Shown here: positions 7,877-18,294 of the stretch, piece after piece
Numbering within the stretch: position 1 is the stretch's first letter
How the letters are laid out: each line of letters starts with the position of its first letter
Assembly (NCBI RefSeq): GCF_007859315.1
Contig: NZ_VOHA01000008.1
Span: 273,934 to 337,933 of the forward strand
Direction: 5' to 3'
Length of the DNA: 64,000 bases
Origin: Reyranella sp. CPCC 100927
GTDB taxonomy: Bacteria > Pseudomonadota > Alphaproteobacteria > Reyranellales > Reyranellaceae
Notes under the pieces: model-generated
Seen by the model: only the letters and a program-made list of their open reading frames with translations
Database searches by the model: none
Told to the model about the DNA's origin: nothing
Program-made: the position numbers and the translations under genes

Positions 7877-9076
7877 CTATTGCAGCGGCGCACCGTTGCG
7901 CACCCAACGCGCGATCAGCGCGCGGTCCTCATCGGAGAGTTCGGTGATGTTGCCGGGCGGCATGGCCTTGGTGTGCCAGACCTGCTGCAGCATGGCCTGG
8001 GCATAGGCCTTCATCTGTCCGGGTGTCTCCAGCATGACGCCCTTGGGCGGCGCCGCGAAGCCCTCCCGCGTGGGTTTGGCCGCATGGCAGACGGCACAGC
8101 GCTCGGCCACGGTCTTGGCCACCTGGGCGAACTCCGTCTTGCCGGCCAGTTCGACAGTGACCTCGTCGCGCGGCGCCACGACGATCGCGGTCAGCAGCAG
8201 GATCACCAGCCCGGCGGCCAGCGGCAGCGCCGGCGCATTGCCCTTGTGGCGCAACACGAACCACAGGCGGATCAGCGCGCCGGCGGCCGACAGCGCCACC
8301 AGGATCGCCCAGTTCCAGGCATGGCCGGTGACGCCCGCGTAGTGGTTGGCGATCATGGTGAACAGCACCGGCAGGGTGAAGTAGGTGTTGTGCACCGAAC
8401 GCTGCTTGCCCATCGCGCCCCATCTGGGGTCGGGCAGGCGGCCTTCGGCCTTGGCCTTCACCAGTTCGGCCTGGCCGGGAATGATCACGAAAAAAACATT
8501 GGCCACCATGATGGTGCCCAGCATGCCACCGAAATGGATAAAGGCACCGCGGCCGGAAAACAGCTGGCACAGGCCCCAGGCGGCTGCCACCGACAGCAGC
8601 GCCAGCACGCCGCCCAGCACGGCATCGTCGTTGCCCAGCGCCGAGCGGCACAGCAGGTCGTAGACGATCCACCCGCCGGCGATGAACGCCAGCCCGATGC
8701 CGATCGCCTGCCAGCGCGACAGGTCCTTCACCAGCGGATCGATCAACGCGACGTCTGCCCCGTAATAATAGACGAGGCACAGCATGAACATGCCGGTGAT
8801 CCAGGTGGTGTAGGCCTCCCACTTGAACCAGTGCAGCACTGGCGGCAACGACGGCGGCGCCACCTTGTACTTCTGCGCATGGTAGAAGCCGCCGCCGTGC
8901 ACCGACCACACCTCGCCGCCGACGCCTTGGGCCACGTCGGCCGGTGCCGCCGGCTCCTGCAGGTGGTTGTCGAGCCAGATGAAGTAGAACGAGGCGCCGA
9001 TCCAGGCGATGCCGGTGATCATGTGGGCCCAGCGGCCCACCAGGTTCAACCACTCGGCGAGATAAGCAGTGTCCAT
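7877..9076 (-). CDS. puuD: Urate hydroxylase PuuD (membrane, cytochrome c-fused)
   Basis: A 399-residue inner-membrane enzyme that oxidises urate to 5-hydroxyisourate in purine catabolism. The N-terminal part has eight or so transmembrane segments and the family opening [24 protein letters not shown]. The C-terminal periplasmic domain is a c-type cytochrome: CAVCH at 327-331 binds haem, and Met372 in AMPPGN is the likely sixth ligand. The haem domain lets urate oxidation feed the respiratory chain instead of making hydrogen peroxide. Start ATG at 9076 gives the canonical N-terminus. It is divergent from malate synthase, which can consume glyoxylate, an end product of the pathway. xdhAB about 30 kb away would make the urate. 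Confidence 0.93.
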   Translation of the reverse strand: MDTAYLAEWLNLVGRWAHMITGIAWIGASFYFIWLDNHLQEPAAPADVAQGVGGEVWSVHGGGFYHAQKYKVAPPSLPPVLHWFKWEAYTTWITGMFMLCLVYYYGADVALIDPLVKDLSRWQAIGIGLAFIAGGWIVYDLLCRSALGNDDAVLGGVLALLSVAAAWGLCQLFSGRGAFIHFGGMLGTIMVANVFFVIIPGQAELVKAKAEGRLPDPRWGAMGKQRSVHNTYFTLPVLFTMIANHYAGVTGHAWNWAILVALSAAGALIRLWFVLRHKGNAPALPLAAGLVILLLTAIVVAPRDEVTVELAGKTEFAQVAKTVAERCAVCHAAKPTREGFAAPPKGVMLETPGQMKAYAQAMLQQVWHTKAMPPGNITELSDEDRALIARWVRNGAPLQ

Positions 9077-9317
9077 CGTGCAGCGATGCTCCCCAATCGC
9101 ACCGCGCACCATAGCCGACACGGGAAGGCCGGCAAGCCGCCCTTCCCGTCATGGTAGCGCCCCAGCGTCGGACCCGCCTATGCCGCGCCTTCGCAGATGC
9201 TGTGCCCGTGCCGGCGGACGCGGCGGCTGGCGCCCAGCCGGGGGATTGGCTAAAGCATCGGGACCTTCTTCCGCCATGGCGCGGAAAGACCCTATCGGCT
9301 TCACTGCGGAGGACCCC

Positions 9318-10937
<1,620 letters not shown>

Positions 10938-10940
10938 TCG

Positions 10941-11064
10941 CCCTCCCCACGCAGTGGGGAGGTGCCCCGTAGGGGCGGAGGGAGTCGACGGGGTCTATGT
11001 AACTGAGACCAGGTCGGGTCCCCCTCCGGCCTTCGGCCACCTCCCCCAGCGAAGCTGGGGGAGG
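10941..11064. repeat. Intergenic palindromic element, type A, copy 1
   Basis: Lies between convergent genes (malate synthase and the NTF2-like gene), starting 3 nt after one stop and ending 6 nt before the other. It consists of two arms, each with small hairpins: CTCCCCACGCAGTGGGGAG and CCCCGTAGGGG on the left, CCGGCCTTCGG and CTCCCCCAGCGAAGCTGGGGGAG-like on the right, around a unique centre containing GTCGGG. The same architecture recurs at 49746 and 55434. It could act as a bidirectional terminator or mRNA 3' end. Confidence 0.85.
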
Positions 11065-11070
11065 ACACAT

Positions 11071-11538
11071 TCACGCGACGTGGCGTGCCATGCGCGGTGT
11101 CTTGGCGAGCGCGTCGCCTTCGCGGCCCAGGATCTTGCAGATGCGCTCCGGCGCGAAGCCGATCGCGACGAAGGTCGGCCCGACATTGGCGACCTCGCGG
11201 TATTCGGTGATGAGGCCGTCGCGCAGCTTCATCATCGCCACGCCTTCAAACCCGACGCGCTTGCCCTGGGCTTCAGGCAGCGTCGAGACATAGCTGAAGG
11301 TGTAATAGGCATAGAGCGAGCGGCCATCGCTCAGCGGATCGTGCATGTCCCAGCGGAAGTCGCGCGCGGTGCGGTGGAACCAGTCGTCGATCATCTCGGC
11401 GATCTTGGCGCGGCCGGTGAACGCACCATAGAAGAGATCGTGATAGACGCCATCCTCGGCGAACAGCGCCGCGAAGCGCCGGCCATCGCGCTTCTCCACC
11501 GCGTCACAGAATTCCTTCAGCATCGCCGTCGCGTCCAT
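11071..11538 (-). CDS. NTF2-like / SnoaL-like protein
   Basis: A 155-residue single-domain protein of the cone-shaped NTF2/SnoaL fold. It opens with MLKEFCDAVEKRDGRRFAALFAEDGVYHD, the usual helix-loop-strand of this superfamily, and continues with FTGRAKIAEMIDDWF and the beta segments LYAYYTFSYV and GFEGVAMMKLRDGLITEYRE. Such proteins bind small hydrophobic ligands or catalyse isomerase/dehydratase steps; the residues do not fix which. The ATG at 11538 follows AGGAGAGGAAACG. It is divergent from the glycerophosphodiesterase gene, with about 80 nt between the starts. Confidence 0.82.
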   Translation of the reverse strand: MDATAMLKEFCDAVEKRDGRRFAALFAEDGVYHDLFYGAFTGRAKIAEMIDDWFHRTARDFRWDMHDPLSDGRSLYAYYTFSYVSTLPEAQGKRVGFEGVAMMKLRDGLITEYREVANVGPTFVAIGFAPERICKILGREGDALAKTPRMARHVA

Positions 11539-11619
11539 CGTTTCCTCTCCTGTGTCAGCTCCCGTCATCCTATCATCGCGTCGGCCGGAACGACCACAGC
11601 CGCGGGAAAGGCGATCACC

Positions 11620-12597
11620 ATGCGTGATATGGCACGATGCATTCTTCTCATCGGGCTGGTTTTCACCGGAGTCGATGCCCATGCCCAGCAGGGCTTTGAT
11701 GTGCAGGGCCATCGCGGCACGCGGGGGCTGGCGCCGGAGAACACGCTGGCGGCCTTCCGCAAGGCCATGGAGATCGGCGTCACGACACTGGAAACCGATC
11801 TCGCGCTGACCCGCGACGGCACGCTGGTGCTATCGCATGAACCGCTTCTGAATCCCGACCTCACGCGCGATGCCGACGGCAAGTGGCTCACCGGGCCGGG
11901 ACCAGCGATCCGATCCCTGACCCTGACACAGATCAAGGCCTACGATGTGGGCCGGCTCAATCCCGACAGGGGCTACAGCCGGCAATGGCCCGAGCAGGTC
12001 CCCGTCGACGGCGAGCGCATCCCGAGCCTGGCCGAACTGGTGTCGCTCACCCAGGCAATGGGCAAGACCCAGGTACGATTCAACATTGAAACCAAGCTGA
12101 CCCCCCAGCGGCCCGAGGAAACACCCGATCCCATGGCCTTCGCGACCGCGGTCGCCAGCGCCGTGCGCACGCATGACATTACAGCGCGCACCACAGTCCA
12201 GTCGTTCGACTGGCGCACGCTGGTGGCGCTCAAGCAGGTGGCGCCGGAGATCGCCACCGCGTGCCTGACCATCGAAGCGTCGAGCATGAACACCGTCGCC
12301 GCCGGCGCCGATGGCGCGTCGCCCTGGCACGCCGGTCTCAAACGCGCCGACCACGGCGGCTCACTGCCGCGCCTGGTCAAGGCCGCCGGATGCGGCACAT
12401 GGTCGATGTTCTGGCGCAACCTGACGCCGGACCTGGTCAAGGAGGCGCATGCGCTGAGCCTCAAGGTCGTGCCGTGGACCGTGAACAATCCGGCCGACAT
12501 GAGAAACCTGATGGACATGGGTGCGGACGGCCTGATCACCGATTATCCCGACCGGCTGCGAAAGGTGATGGCGGAGCGTGGGATGACAGGGCCGTGA
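11620..12597 (+). CDS. Exported glycerophosphodiester phosphodiesterase
   Basis: A 325-residue periplasmic enzyme hydrolysing glycerophosphodiesters to glycerol-3-phosphate and an alcohol. A signal peptide covers about residues 1-21 (ILLIGLVFTGVDAHAQ). The GDPD catalytic signature follows: QGHRGTRGLAPENTLAAF with the general-acid/base His, then TLETDLALTRDGTLVLSHEP, which supplies the metal-binding Glu/Asp and the second His. The end has VPWTVNNPADMRNLMDMGADGLITDYP, the usual closing barrel strands. The start is ATG at 11620; ATG at 11629 is possible. The next gene starts 25 nt downstream on the same strand, so it may head the envelope gene group. Confidence 0.92.
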   Translation: MRDMARCILLIGLVFTGVDAHAQQGFDVQGHRGTRGLAPENTLAAFRKAMEIGVTTLETDLALTRDGTLVLSHEPLLNPDLTRDADGKWLTGPGPAIRSLTLTQIKAYDVGRLNPDRGYSRQWPEQVPVDGERIPSLAELVSLTQAMGKTQVRFNIETKLTPQRPEETPDPMAFATAVASAVRTHDITARTTVQSFDWRTLVALKQVAPEIATACLTIEASSMNTVAAGADGASPWHAGLKRADHGGSLPRLVKAAGCGTWSMFWRNLTPDLVKEAHALSLKVVPWTVNNPADMRNLMDMGADGLITDYPDRLRKVMAERGMTGP

Positions 12598-12622
12598 GTT
12601 TCGTATGCATCTTTGAATCGCC

Positions 12623-14293
12623 ATGATCACACCTCCGATTCGCCCACAATTCTCCGCCATGCTGCGAGTTGTCGAGATGGGCCAGGATGCATTCCCCCGG
12701 AATGCCGCGTCCCCGGCGTGCGCGATCGAACCACGATCGCAGCGCGCCCGGTCGGCGGCACTGCTCGCGACGGTCCTGTTGGGACTGGCGGCGCCCGCAT
12801 TCGGCCAGCAAAAACCGCCTGCACCGCAACGCTGGGCCGAGCGTTTCTACAATCCGCAGCCAGCCAAGGGTGAACTGGTGCTGCCCATTCCCTGCGGCGG
12901 TGCCATGGTGTTCCGCCGTATCGACGTACCCCACGAATCGGCGCTGGCGGACCGCAAGATCGTGGTCGGCGGTACCGACGATCGGTTCGCTTTCGCCGAA
13001 GGCAGCCGCTACGACTACATCGACGGCGCCTTCGGCGATGCCAAGGACAAGACCCGCCGCTTTTACTATCTCGCCAAGTACGAGACCACCGACCTGCAGA
13101 TGAAGGCGCTGGCCGGCAACTGCGTGGCGGCCGATCGCGCCGGCCTGCGGCCGGCCACCGGCACCACCTGGTTCGATGCCGTGCAGGCCGCCCAGCTCTA
13201 CACCGAATGGCTGCTGAAGAACGCCAAGGACAAGCTGCCGGTCGAGGACGGGCTGCCCGGCTTCCTGCGCCTGCCGACCGAGGCCGAATGGGAATACGCG
13301 GCGCGTGGCGGCGTTGCCGTATCAGCCTCGGTGTTCGAGGAAAAGGCGTTCCCGATGCCGGACGGCATGGAGAAGTACGTCTGGTATCGCAGCCAGCGGT
13401 CGTCGAACGGCGAACTGCAGGCCGTCGGCGCGCTGAAACCCAATCCGCTGGGCCTGCACGACATGCTGGGCAATGTCGACGAGATCGTGCTGGATCCTTT
13501 CCGCCTCAACAAGCTGGCACGCCTGCATGGCCAGGCCGGCGGCTTCGTGATCAAGGGCGGCAACTATCAGACCTCGGAGGCCGACATCCGCTCGGCCTAT
13601 CGCAACGAACTGTTGCCGTTCGACGCCAACGGCCCACGCCGCGTGCCCACGGTCGGTTTCCGCCTGGCGCTGGTGGCGCCAGTGATTCCGTCACCGGCGC
13701 GCCTGGAAGCCGCCAAGAAGGCGTGGGAGGCGCTGCCCAAGGCGGAAGCGCTGCGCAGCGGTGACGTGGCGCAGAACGATCCGCTGGCCGAGTTGCAGAC
13801 GATCATCATGGCGACCACGGATGCCGATATCCGCTCGCGTCTGACCGCGCTGCAGCGGGAATATGCCAAGCGCATCGACGAGGAAGGCACCTTGCGCGGC
13901 CGTGCCGCCCGCAGCCTGCTGCGCCTGGCCGCGTTCCTGGGCGACAAGCTGCGCGTCGACCAGCGTTTTCTCGACCAGGTGCAGAAAAGCCGCGATACCC
14001 AAAAGCAGGCCGGCCGCGACGTGACGGCACTCGACGCGCGGCTGAAGGAACTCCATGTAACGCTGCAGGGCAACCTGCGTTACTACGCCGACACCATCGT
14101 GCAGATCGCGCAGGACTACAACGATTCGACCGTCAATCAGCAGCTGGGGACCTTGAAGCTGGAATTCGAGAAAGGCGGTACGGCGCACCTGGATCCGCTG
14201 GCCAGGCAGGTTGCGGCGCACGTCTCGGCCTACCGCAAATCGTCCGGCGTGAAGCCGGATGCCTGGTTCAAAGACATTCTTGCCTTGCCTTGA
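12623..14293 (+). CDS. Exported SUMF1-domain protein with C-terminal helical region
   Basis: Up to 556 residues. A hydrophobic signal-like segment sits at about 45-62 (LLATVLLGLAAPAFGQ), so the true start may be one of the downstream Mets (12659 or 12677); no start has a good ribosome site. Residues 100-365 form an FGE/SUMF1 domain: FYYLAKYETTDLQMKAL, FLRLPTEAEWEYAARGG, NPLGLHDMLGNVDEIVLDPF, GGNYQTSEADIRSAYRN and VGFRLAL. The catalytic cysteines of formylglycine-generating enzymes are absent, so it is probably a binding or structural version. Residues 370-556 are helical and charged, with coiled-coil potential. Two lipoprotein genes follow directly, which suggests an envelope complex of unknown purpose. 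Confidence 0.82.
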   Translation: MITPPIRPQFSAMLRVVEMGQDAFPRNAASPACAIEPRSQRARSAALLATVLLGLAAPAFGQQKPPAPQRWAERFYNPQPAKGELVLPIPCGGAMVFRRIDVPHESALADRKIVVGGTDDRFAFAEGSRYDYIDGAFGDAKDKTRRFYYLAKYETTDLQMKALAGNCVAADRAGLRPATGTTWFDAVQAAQLYTEWLLKNAKDKLPVEDGLPGFLRLPTEAEWEYAARGGVAVSASVFEEKAFPMPDGMEKYVWYRSQRSSNGELQAVGALKPNPLGLHDMLGNVDEIVLDPFRLNKLARLHGQAGGFVIKGGNYQTSEADIRSAYRNELLPFDANGPRRVPTVGFRLALVAPVIPSPARLEAAKKAWEALPKAEALRSGDVAQNDPLAELQTIIMATTDADIRSRLTALQREYAKRIDEEGTLRGRAARSLLRLAAFLGDKLRVDQRFLDQVQKSRDTQKQAGRDVTALDARLKELHVTLQGNLRYYADTIVQIAQDYNDSTVNQQLGTLKLEFEKGGTAHLDPLARQVAAHVSAYRKSSGVKPDAWFKDILALP

Positions 14294-14305
14294 AGGAGGC
14301 CCGCC

Positions 14306-15037
14306 ATGTACGCCCTCTTCCGCCCTCGCGCCGTACGCTCGGCGATCGCCGCCGCGTTGTGCGCCGCCACGCTGGGCGGCTGTGTGACCGGCGGCTCGTA
14401 CGCCAATGATCCCTATCTGACGCCGGAACAGCGTCGCCTGCGCGCGCAGGACCAGGAGTTCAACCGCACCGTCGGCGAGGGCGCCGTGGTCGGCGCGCTG
14501 GGTGGCGCGCTGATCGGCGCATTGGCCGGCGGCAAGCGCAATCGGGCTGCCGGTGCGCTGATCGGCGCCGGTGCCGGCGCGTTGCTGGGCGGTGCGACGG
14601 GCTACTACGTGGCCAAGAAGAAGCAGGGATACGTCGACGAGAACCAGCGGCTGGACTCGATGACGTCCGATGTGCGCAGCGACAATGCGCGGCTCGAGGC
14701 CTACATCGCCAACACGCGCACGGTCGTCGCCCAGAACAAGGCTGAACTCGCCCGACTGCGGGCGTCCTACAACACCAACCAGGCGACCAGGGCCGATCTC
14801 AACCGCCGCGTCGCCACCGCCGAGGAGGATGCCTCCCACATCCGGCAGACCATCTCGCGCCTGCGCGAGCGGCAGAGCGACTACATCCAGGCGCGCAACG
14901 CGAGCCGCTCCGAGAGCCCGGGCGCCAGCACGGCGTCGATGGATGCCGAGATCGCGCGGTTGAACCAGCAGATCGCGGCACTGGAAGCGCAGCTCAACGA
15001 GCTCAACAGCGCCATCTCGATCACCAAGACCAGCTGA
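14306..15037 (+). CDS. Glycine-zipper lipoprotein with coiled coil
   Basis: A 243-residue outer-envelope lipoprotein. The signal ends in the lipobox LGGC (Cys26). Residues 55-100 are a glycine-zipper segment (GALGGALIGALAGG, GALIGAGAGALLGGATGYYV) that can insert in or associate with membranes, as in Omp/Slp-type lipoproteins. From about residue 108 to the end it is a long heptad-like helix with repeated ARL/AEL and IARLNQQIAALEAQLNELN. It starts 12 nt after the SUMF1-domain gene with SD GAAGGAGG, and the third gene follows after 20 nt, so the three are almost certainly co-transcribed. Function unknown; a scaffold role is plausible. Confidence 0.85.
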   Translation: MYALFRPRAVRSAIAAALCAATLGGCVTGGSYANDPYLTPEQRRLRAQDQEFNRTVGEGAVVGALGGALIGALAGGKRNRAAGALIGAGAGALLGGATGYYVAKKKQGYVDENQRLDSMTSDVRSDNARLEAYIANTRTVVAQNKAELARLRASYNTNQATRADLNRRVATAEEDASHIRQTISRLRERQSDYIQARNASRSESPGASTASMDAEIARLNQQIAALEAQLNELNSAISITKTS

Positions 15038-15057
15038 GCCGCGTCGGGAGTGAACTC

Positions 15058-15561
15058 ATGCGCAAGCCGATTCTCGCCATCATCGCCGTGCTCGGGCTGG
15101 CCGCGTGCACCGATGACGACCCCAGCCGTGGTGGCTTCTTCGGGGGCGTCAGCGGACTGAGCAGCGGCAAGTACGAGCGCCAGACACAGGCCCGCCGCGA
15201 TACGCTCGGTGCCGAGCAGCAACGCAATCAGCAACTGCAGTCCGATGCGGCGCGCGCCAATGCCCAACGCCAGCAGGTGGCGTCCGAACGTGCCGCCCTG
15301 CAGCGCCAGAACGCGGCACTCGGCAGCGAGATCACGCGCCTGCGCGGCAAGCTCTCCACGGCCGAGGCCAGCCGCGGCCAGAACGTCGCCGAGCTGCGCC
15401 GCCTGAGCGGCGATCTCGACGCCCTGCAGGCGTCAGGCAACCAGATCAACAATGACCCGACGTTGGCCGACGCCGAGAAGCGGCGGCGGATGGAAGAACT
15501 CAACCACCGCAAGCAGCTGCTGGAACGCGCCATCGATCAGGCGACCGGGACAAGGTCTTAG
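15058..15561 (+). CDS. Small coiled-coil lipoprotein
   Basis: A 167-residue lipoprotein with a short signal and lipobox LAAC (Cys17), followed by an acidic TDDDP. Asp after Cys+1 is not present, so Lol-type export to the outer membrane is expected. After a Gly-rich stretch (residues 25-37), nearly all the rest is a Gln/Ala/Arg-rich coiled coil (TLGAEQQRNQQLQSDAARAN, LRGKLSTAEASRG). A short loop near residue 130 precedes a second helix. It is the last gene of the SUMF1/glycine-zipper unit, and its helical region could pair with the coiled coil of the preceding lipoprotein. No named family recognised. Confidence 0.82.
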   Translation: MRKPILAIIAVLGLAACTDDDPSRGGFFGGVSGLSSGKYERQTQARRDTLGAEQQRNQQLQSDAARANAQRQQVASERAALQRQNAALGSEITRLRGKLSTAEASRGQNVAELRRLSGDLDALQASGNQINNDPTLADAEKRRRMEELNHRKQLLERAIDQATGTRS

Positions 15562-15569
15562 CGTTTTCA

Positions 15570-15708
15570 CCTCTCCCGCAAGCGGGAGAGGTCGACGAGC
15601 GCCCAGCGCTCGGCGGGTGAGGGCTTCACACGAGGCGTCGAGTCCTTGGTCCCTCACCTTCCCATCGCTCACGCGATGGCCCCTTCCTCTCCCGCCGGCG
15701 GGAGAGGA
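15570..15708. repeat. Intergenic palindromic element, type B
   Basis: Occupies the whole gap between two convergent genes. The left end has a perfect hairpin CCTCTCCCGC/GCGGGAGAGG, and the right end has CTCTCCCGCCGGCGGGAGAG; between them are GAGCGCCCAGCGCTC-like and CCATCGCTCACGCGATGG hairpins. The layout (outer hairpins, inner hairpins, unique middle) matches the other elements in the window, but the sequence family differs from type A. Likely a bidirectional transcription end. Confidence 0.8.
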
Positions 15709-15712
15709 GCGA

Positions 15713-16930
15713 CTACTTCGTGCAGGCAGCCTCGATCCAGTCGAACCCTACGTCATTGGCGCGCAAGAATTTGGAGATGCCGGTGGCGCCAATGGCGAAG
15801 CCGCCGCCAGCCCCCGCCTCGGCCCGCGTCACGAAGGTGTTGATACCCACGACGCGACCACAGCGATCAACCAGCGGGCCGCCCGAGTTGCCGGAGGAAA
15901 TGGACGCCGTGTGGGCGATCGAGGGCAGACCGCGATCGCGGTTCTGCACGGCGCTGACCTCGCCCTTGGTCAGTACCAGCTCCGGGGCCTTGCTGGGGTC
16001 GCCTTTCAACAGCTCCAGAAAATTCCGGTCGTTGCGCAGGATGGCACCCGGATAACCGGCGGCCACGACCTCTTTCAACGAGGCCGGCTCGACACCCAAT
16101 CCCAGGGGCTTGATGTGCGATGGCAAGGTTCCGTTGACCCGCACCACGGCGAAGTCAGCACCGCCGGCACTGCCACCGCCAACGGCGCCGATCACCTCAC
16201 CCTCCAGCACCGTGCCCAGCTTGCGGCTGGTAATGAAGACCGTGCTGTCCGACAGATCGTTCACGACGTGGTTGTTGGTCAACACGATGTCGCGGCTAAC
16301 AAAAAAGCCCGTCCCCGTCCCCAGGCCCTGGGTCTTTTGCGCCAGGATCAGGACAGTCGCGTTCTCCAGTACCGGCACCAAATCGGCGATCGTGCCAGTC
16401 GGCGCCGGCGGTGTCTCCGGTTTGCCGGTGCTGGCATCCGGGTTGCCGGCCTTGATATCCGGTTTGACGGGGACCTTGGGCTCGGCCGCGGTGCTCTTGG
16501 GCGTCCCCGGCGCATTGCCGCCACCCGGCGCCGGCGTCTGCGGTCCCGGAGCGCCGCCCGGACCTGGCGGCGTAATGCCCAGCCCGCGCGGGTCGGTGAT
16601 CGTGCAGACGTTGCCCTGCAAGGCATCGCGCAGCTTGGCGATCTGGTCTTCGAGCGCCTTGTTGCCGGCCTTCTGCTTTTCCAGGGCGTCTTCCAGCGCC
16701 CTCACCGCCGCCGGATCGGGCTTGGGCGCGGGCGGGGCCGGCGGCGGGGGTGGCGCCTGCACGGTGACGTTCACCTGGACGCGATAGAAGAAATACCAGC
16801 CCAGCCCCAGGCCGATCAGCAGCAACAGGATACCACCGGCGACAAAGCCGACCGCTTTCAGCCCGGTGTTGCTCTTGCGGTCGTCATTGCCACCCTGGTT
16901 GCCGCTGCTCATGTTGACCGGATCGGCCAT
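15713..16930 (-). CDS. Membrane-anchored trypsin-like serine protease
   Basis: A 405-residue protein. A short cytoplasmic N-terminus is followed by one transmembrane helix (about 24-49), a Pro-rich stretch (59-73), a short coiled coil (74-105), a long Pro/Gly/Ala linker (to about 180) and a periplasmic chymotrypsin-fold protease. The triad is visible: His221 in TNNHVV, Asp259 in GADFAVV and Ser349 in SSGNSGGPL. There is no PDZ domain, unlike HtrA/DegP. Start at 16930 (MADPVN) is chosen over an upstream Met. The gene converges on the lipoprotein trio, and both its coiled coil and its periplasmic placement fit a link to that envelope group, though this is only contextual. Confidence 0.88.
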   Translation of the reverse strand: MADPVNMSSGNQGGNDDRKSNTGLKAVGFVAGGILLLLIGLGLGWYFFYRVQVNVTVQAPPPPPAPPAPKPDPAAVRALEDALEKQKAGNKALEDQIAKLRDALQGNVCTITDPRGLGITPPGPGGAPGPQTPAPGGGNAPGTPKSTAAEPKVPVKPDIKAGNPDASTGKPETPPAPTGTIADLVPVLENATVLILAQKTQGLGTGTGFFVSRDIVLTNNHVVNDLSDSTVFITSRKLGTVLEGEVIGAVGGGSAGGADFAVVRVNGTLPSHIKPLGLGVEPASLKEVVAAGYPGAILRNDRNFLELLKGDPSKAPELVLTKGEVSAVQNRDRGLPSIAHTASISSGNSGGPLVDRCGRVVGINTFVTRAEAGAGGGFAIGATGISKFLRANDVGFDWIEAACTK

Positions 16931-17021
16931 GGCATGTCCCGTAGTAGAACCCTCGGACACTACAATAACGCGTCCGGAACGGCTGAATTATGGCCGAGTT
17001 GCGCTGCGGATGCGAGAGCCG

Positions 17022-18230
17022 TCAACCCGTGGTGACCCGTACCGTGGCATCAGCACGTGTCACGATGCCCGGCAACAGGTCCAGACCAAAGCCCGGTGCG
17101 TCCGACAGTGAGATCATGCCGTCCTGCACGCTCGGCAGGGCCGTCACCAGTTCACGGTACCAGCCGGTGTAGAATGCCCGCACCGACTCCTGGATCAGCG
17201 TGTTGGGTGCCGCCAGAGCCAGATGCGTCGAAGCGGTCCACACCACCGGTCCGGTGCAGTCGTGTGGTGCGATCGGCAGCTTGTAGGCCTCGGCCATGCC
17301 CGCGATCTTGCGCGCCTCGGTGAGCCCGCCGCACCAGCTCAAATCGAGCATGACGATGCCGACGGATCCCGCCTCCATCAGTTCGCGGAAAGCGAAAGCA
17401 CCGTTGAGGGTCTCCGAGGCGCAGACTGGCGCCGGGCTGACCGCCGCGTAGCGTTTCAGATCGGCGAGCGCATCCATGCGCACGGGATCCTCATGCCAGT
17501 ACGTCCGATACGGCGCGAGCACGCGGGCGATGGTCTCCGCCGCCGGAAACCGCCACAGCGAGTGGAACTCGACCATGATATCCATGCGATCGCCCACGGC
17601 GCGACGGATCTTCTCGAACGGTTCCAGCGCCGTGCGCAATTCGGCGGCCGAGATATGCCAGCCGTCGTTGGCCTCCGCCGGCGGGTCGAACGGCCAGATC
17701 TTCATCGCCGTGATGCCCTGCGCCAGCAGCGACTGCGCCAACTCGTCGGCGTGGTGCAGAAAGGCGTCGAGATCTTCGTAGGGCCCCTCGGCGTCGCCGA
17801 TACCGCGATCGAGACCCCAGTTGTCGACCTGCTGCAGCTTGGTGTCGCGGATGTAGCGATAGCCGGCGCAGGTGTTGTAGACGCGAACACGCTCGCGGTA
17901 CGGGCCGCCCAGCAGGCGATAGACCGGCTGTCCCCACGCCTTGCCCTTGAGATCCCACAGCGCCAGGTCGAGCGCCGAATTGCCCCGCGTCTCGGCGCCG
18001 GCCCCACGCCAACCGAGGTAGCCCACCAGATGCCGCGCCAGCCACTCGTTGCGCAGCGGATCCTGTCCCAGCAATCGCGGGCCGGCATATTCATGGATGT
18101 AGGCCTCGACCGCGGCGGCGCCCATGAATGTCTCGCCCAGACCATACAGCCCCTCATCGGTCCGCACCCGCACCCACAGCAGGTTGGGGAACTCGCCCAG
18201 GCGGATGGTCTCGACGGCGGTGATTTTCAT
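17022..18230 (-). CDS. Enolase-superfamily dehydratase (mandelate racemase/MLE family)
   Basis: A 402-residue sugar-acid dehydratase-like enzyme of the enolase superfamily. The N-terminal capping domain runs to about residue 125 (TDEGLYGLGETFMG). The barrel then has TAMKIWPFD, IMVEFHSLW, TYWHEDPV and ASETLNG supplying the metal-binding acids, and PIAPHDCTGP with the late His base. This pattern is closest to galactonate/mannonate-dehydratase-type members. Substrate is not decidable from sequence. A TRAP-type binding protein gene lies 64 nt upstream on the same strand, so the enzyme may act on the organic or sugar acid that protein captures. Confidence 0.85.
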   Translation of the reverse strand: MKITAVETIRLGEFPNLLWVRVRTDEGLYGLGETFMGAAAVEAYIHEYAGPRLLGQDPLRNEWLARHLVGYLGWRGAGAETRGNSALDLALWDLKGKAWGQPVYRLLGGPYRERVRVYNTCAGYRYIRDTKLQQVDNWGLDRGIGDAEGPYEDLDAFLHHADELAQSLLAQGITAMKIWPFDPPAEANDGWHISAAELRTALEPFEKIRRAVGDRMDIMVEFHSLWRFPAAETIARVLAPYRTYWHEDPVRMDALADLKRYAAVSPAPVCASETLNGAFAFRELMEAGSVGIVMLDLSWCGGLTEARKIAGMAEAYKLPIAPHDCTGPVVWTASTHLALAAPNTLIQESVRAFYTGWYRELVTALPSVQDGMISLSDAPGFGLDLLPGIVTRADATVRVTTG

Positions 18231-18294
18231 GCCTCATCCTCCCGCGCCCAGGCTGTCGCCTACCCACGGCCGTCATGAGACGGCCCACCCGACC

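Noticed and set aside
12623..14293. True formylglycine-generating enzyme (sulfatase activator)
   Set aside because: The SUMF1 fold is clear, but the active-site cysteines are missing and no sulfatase gene is nearby.
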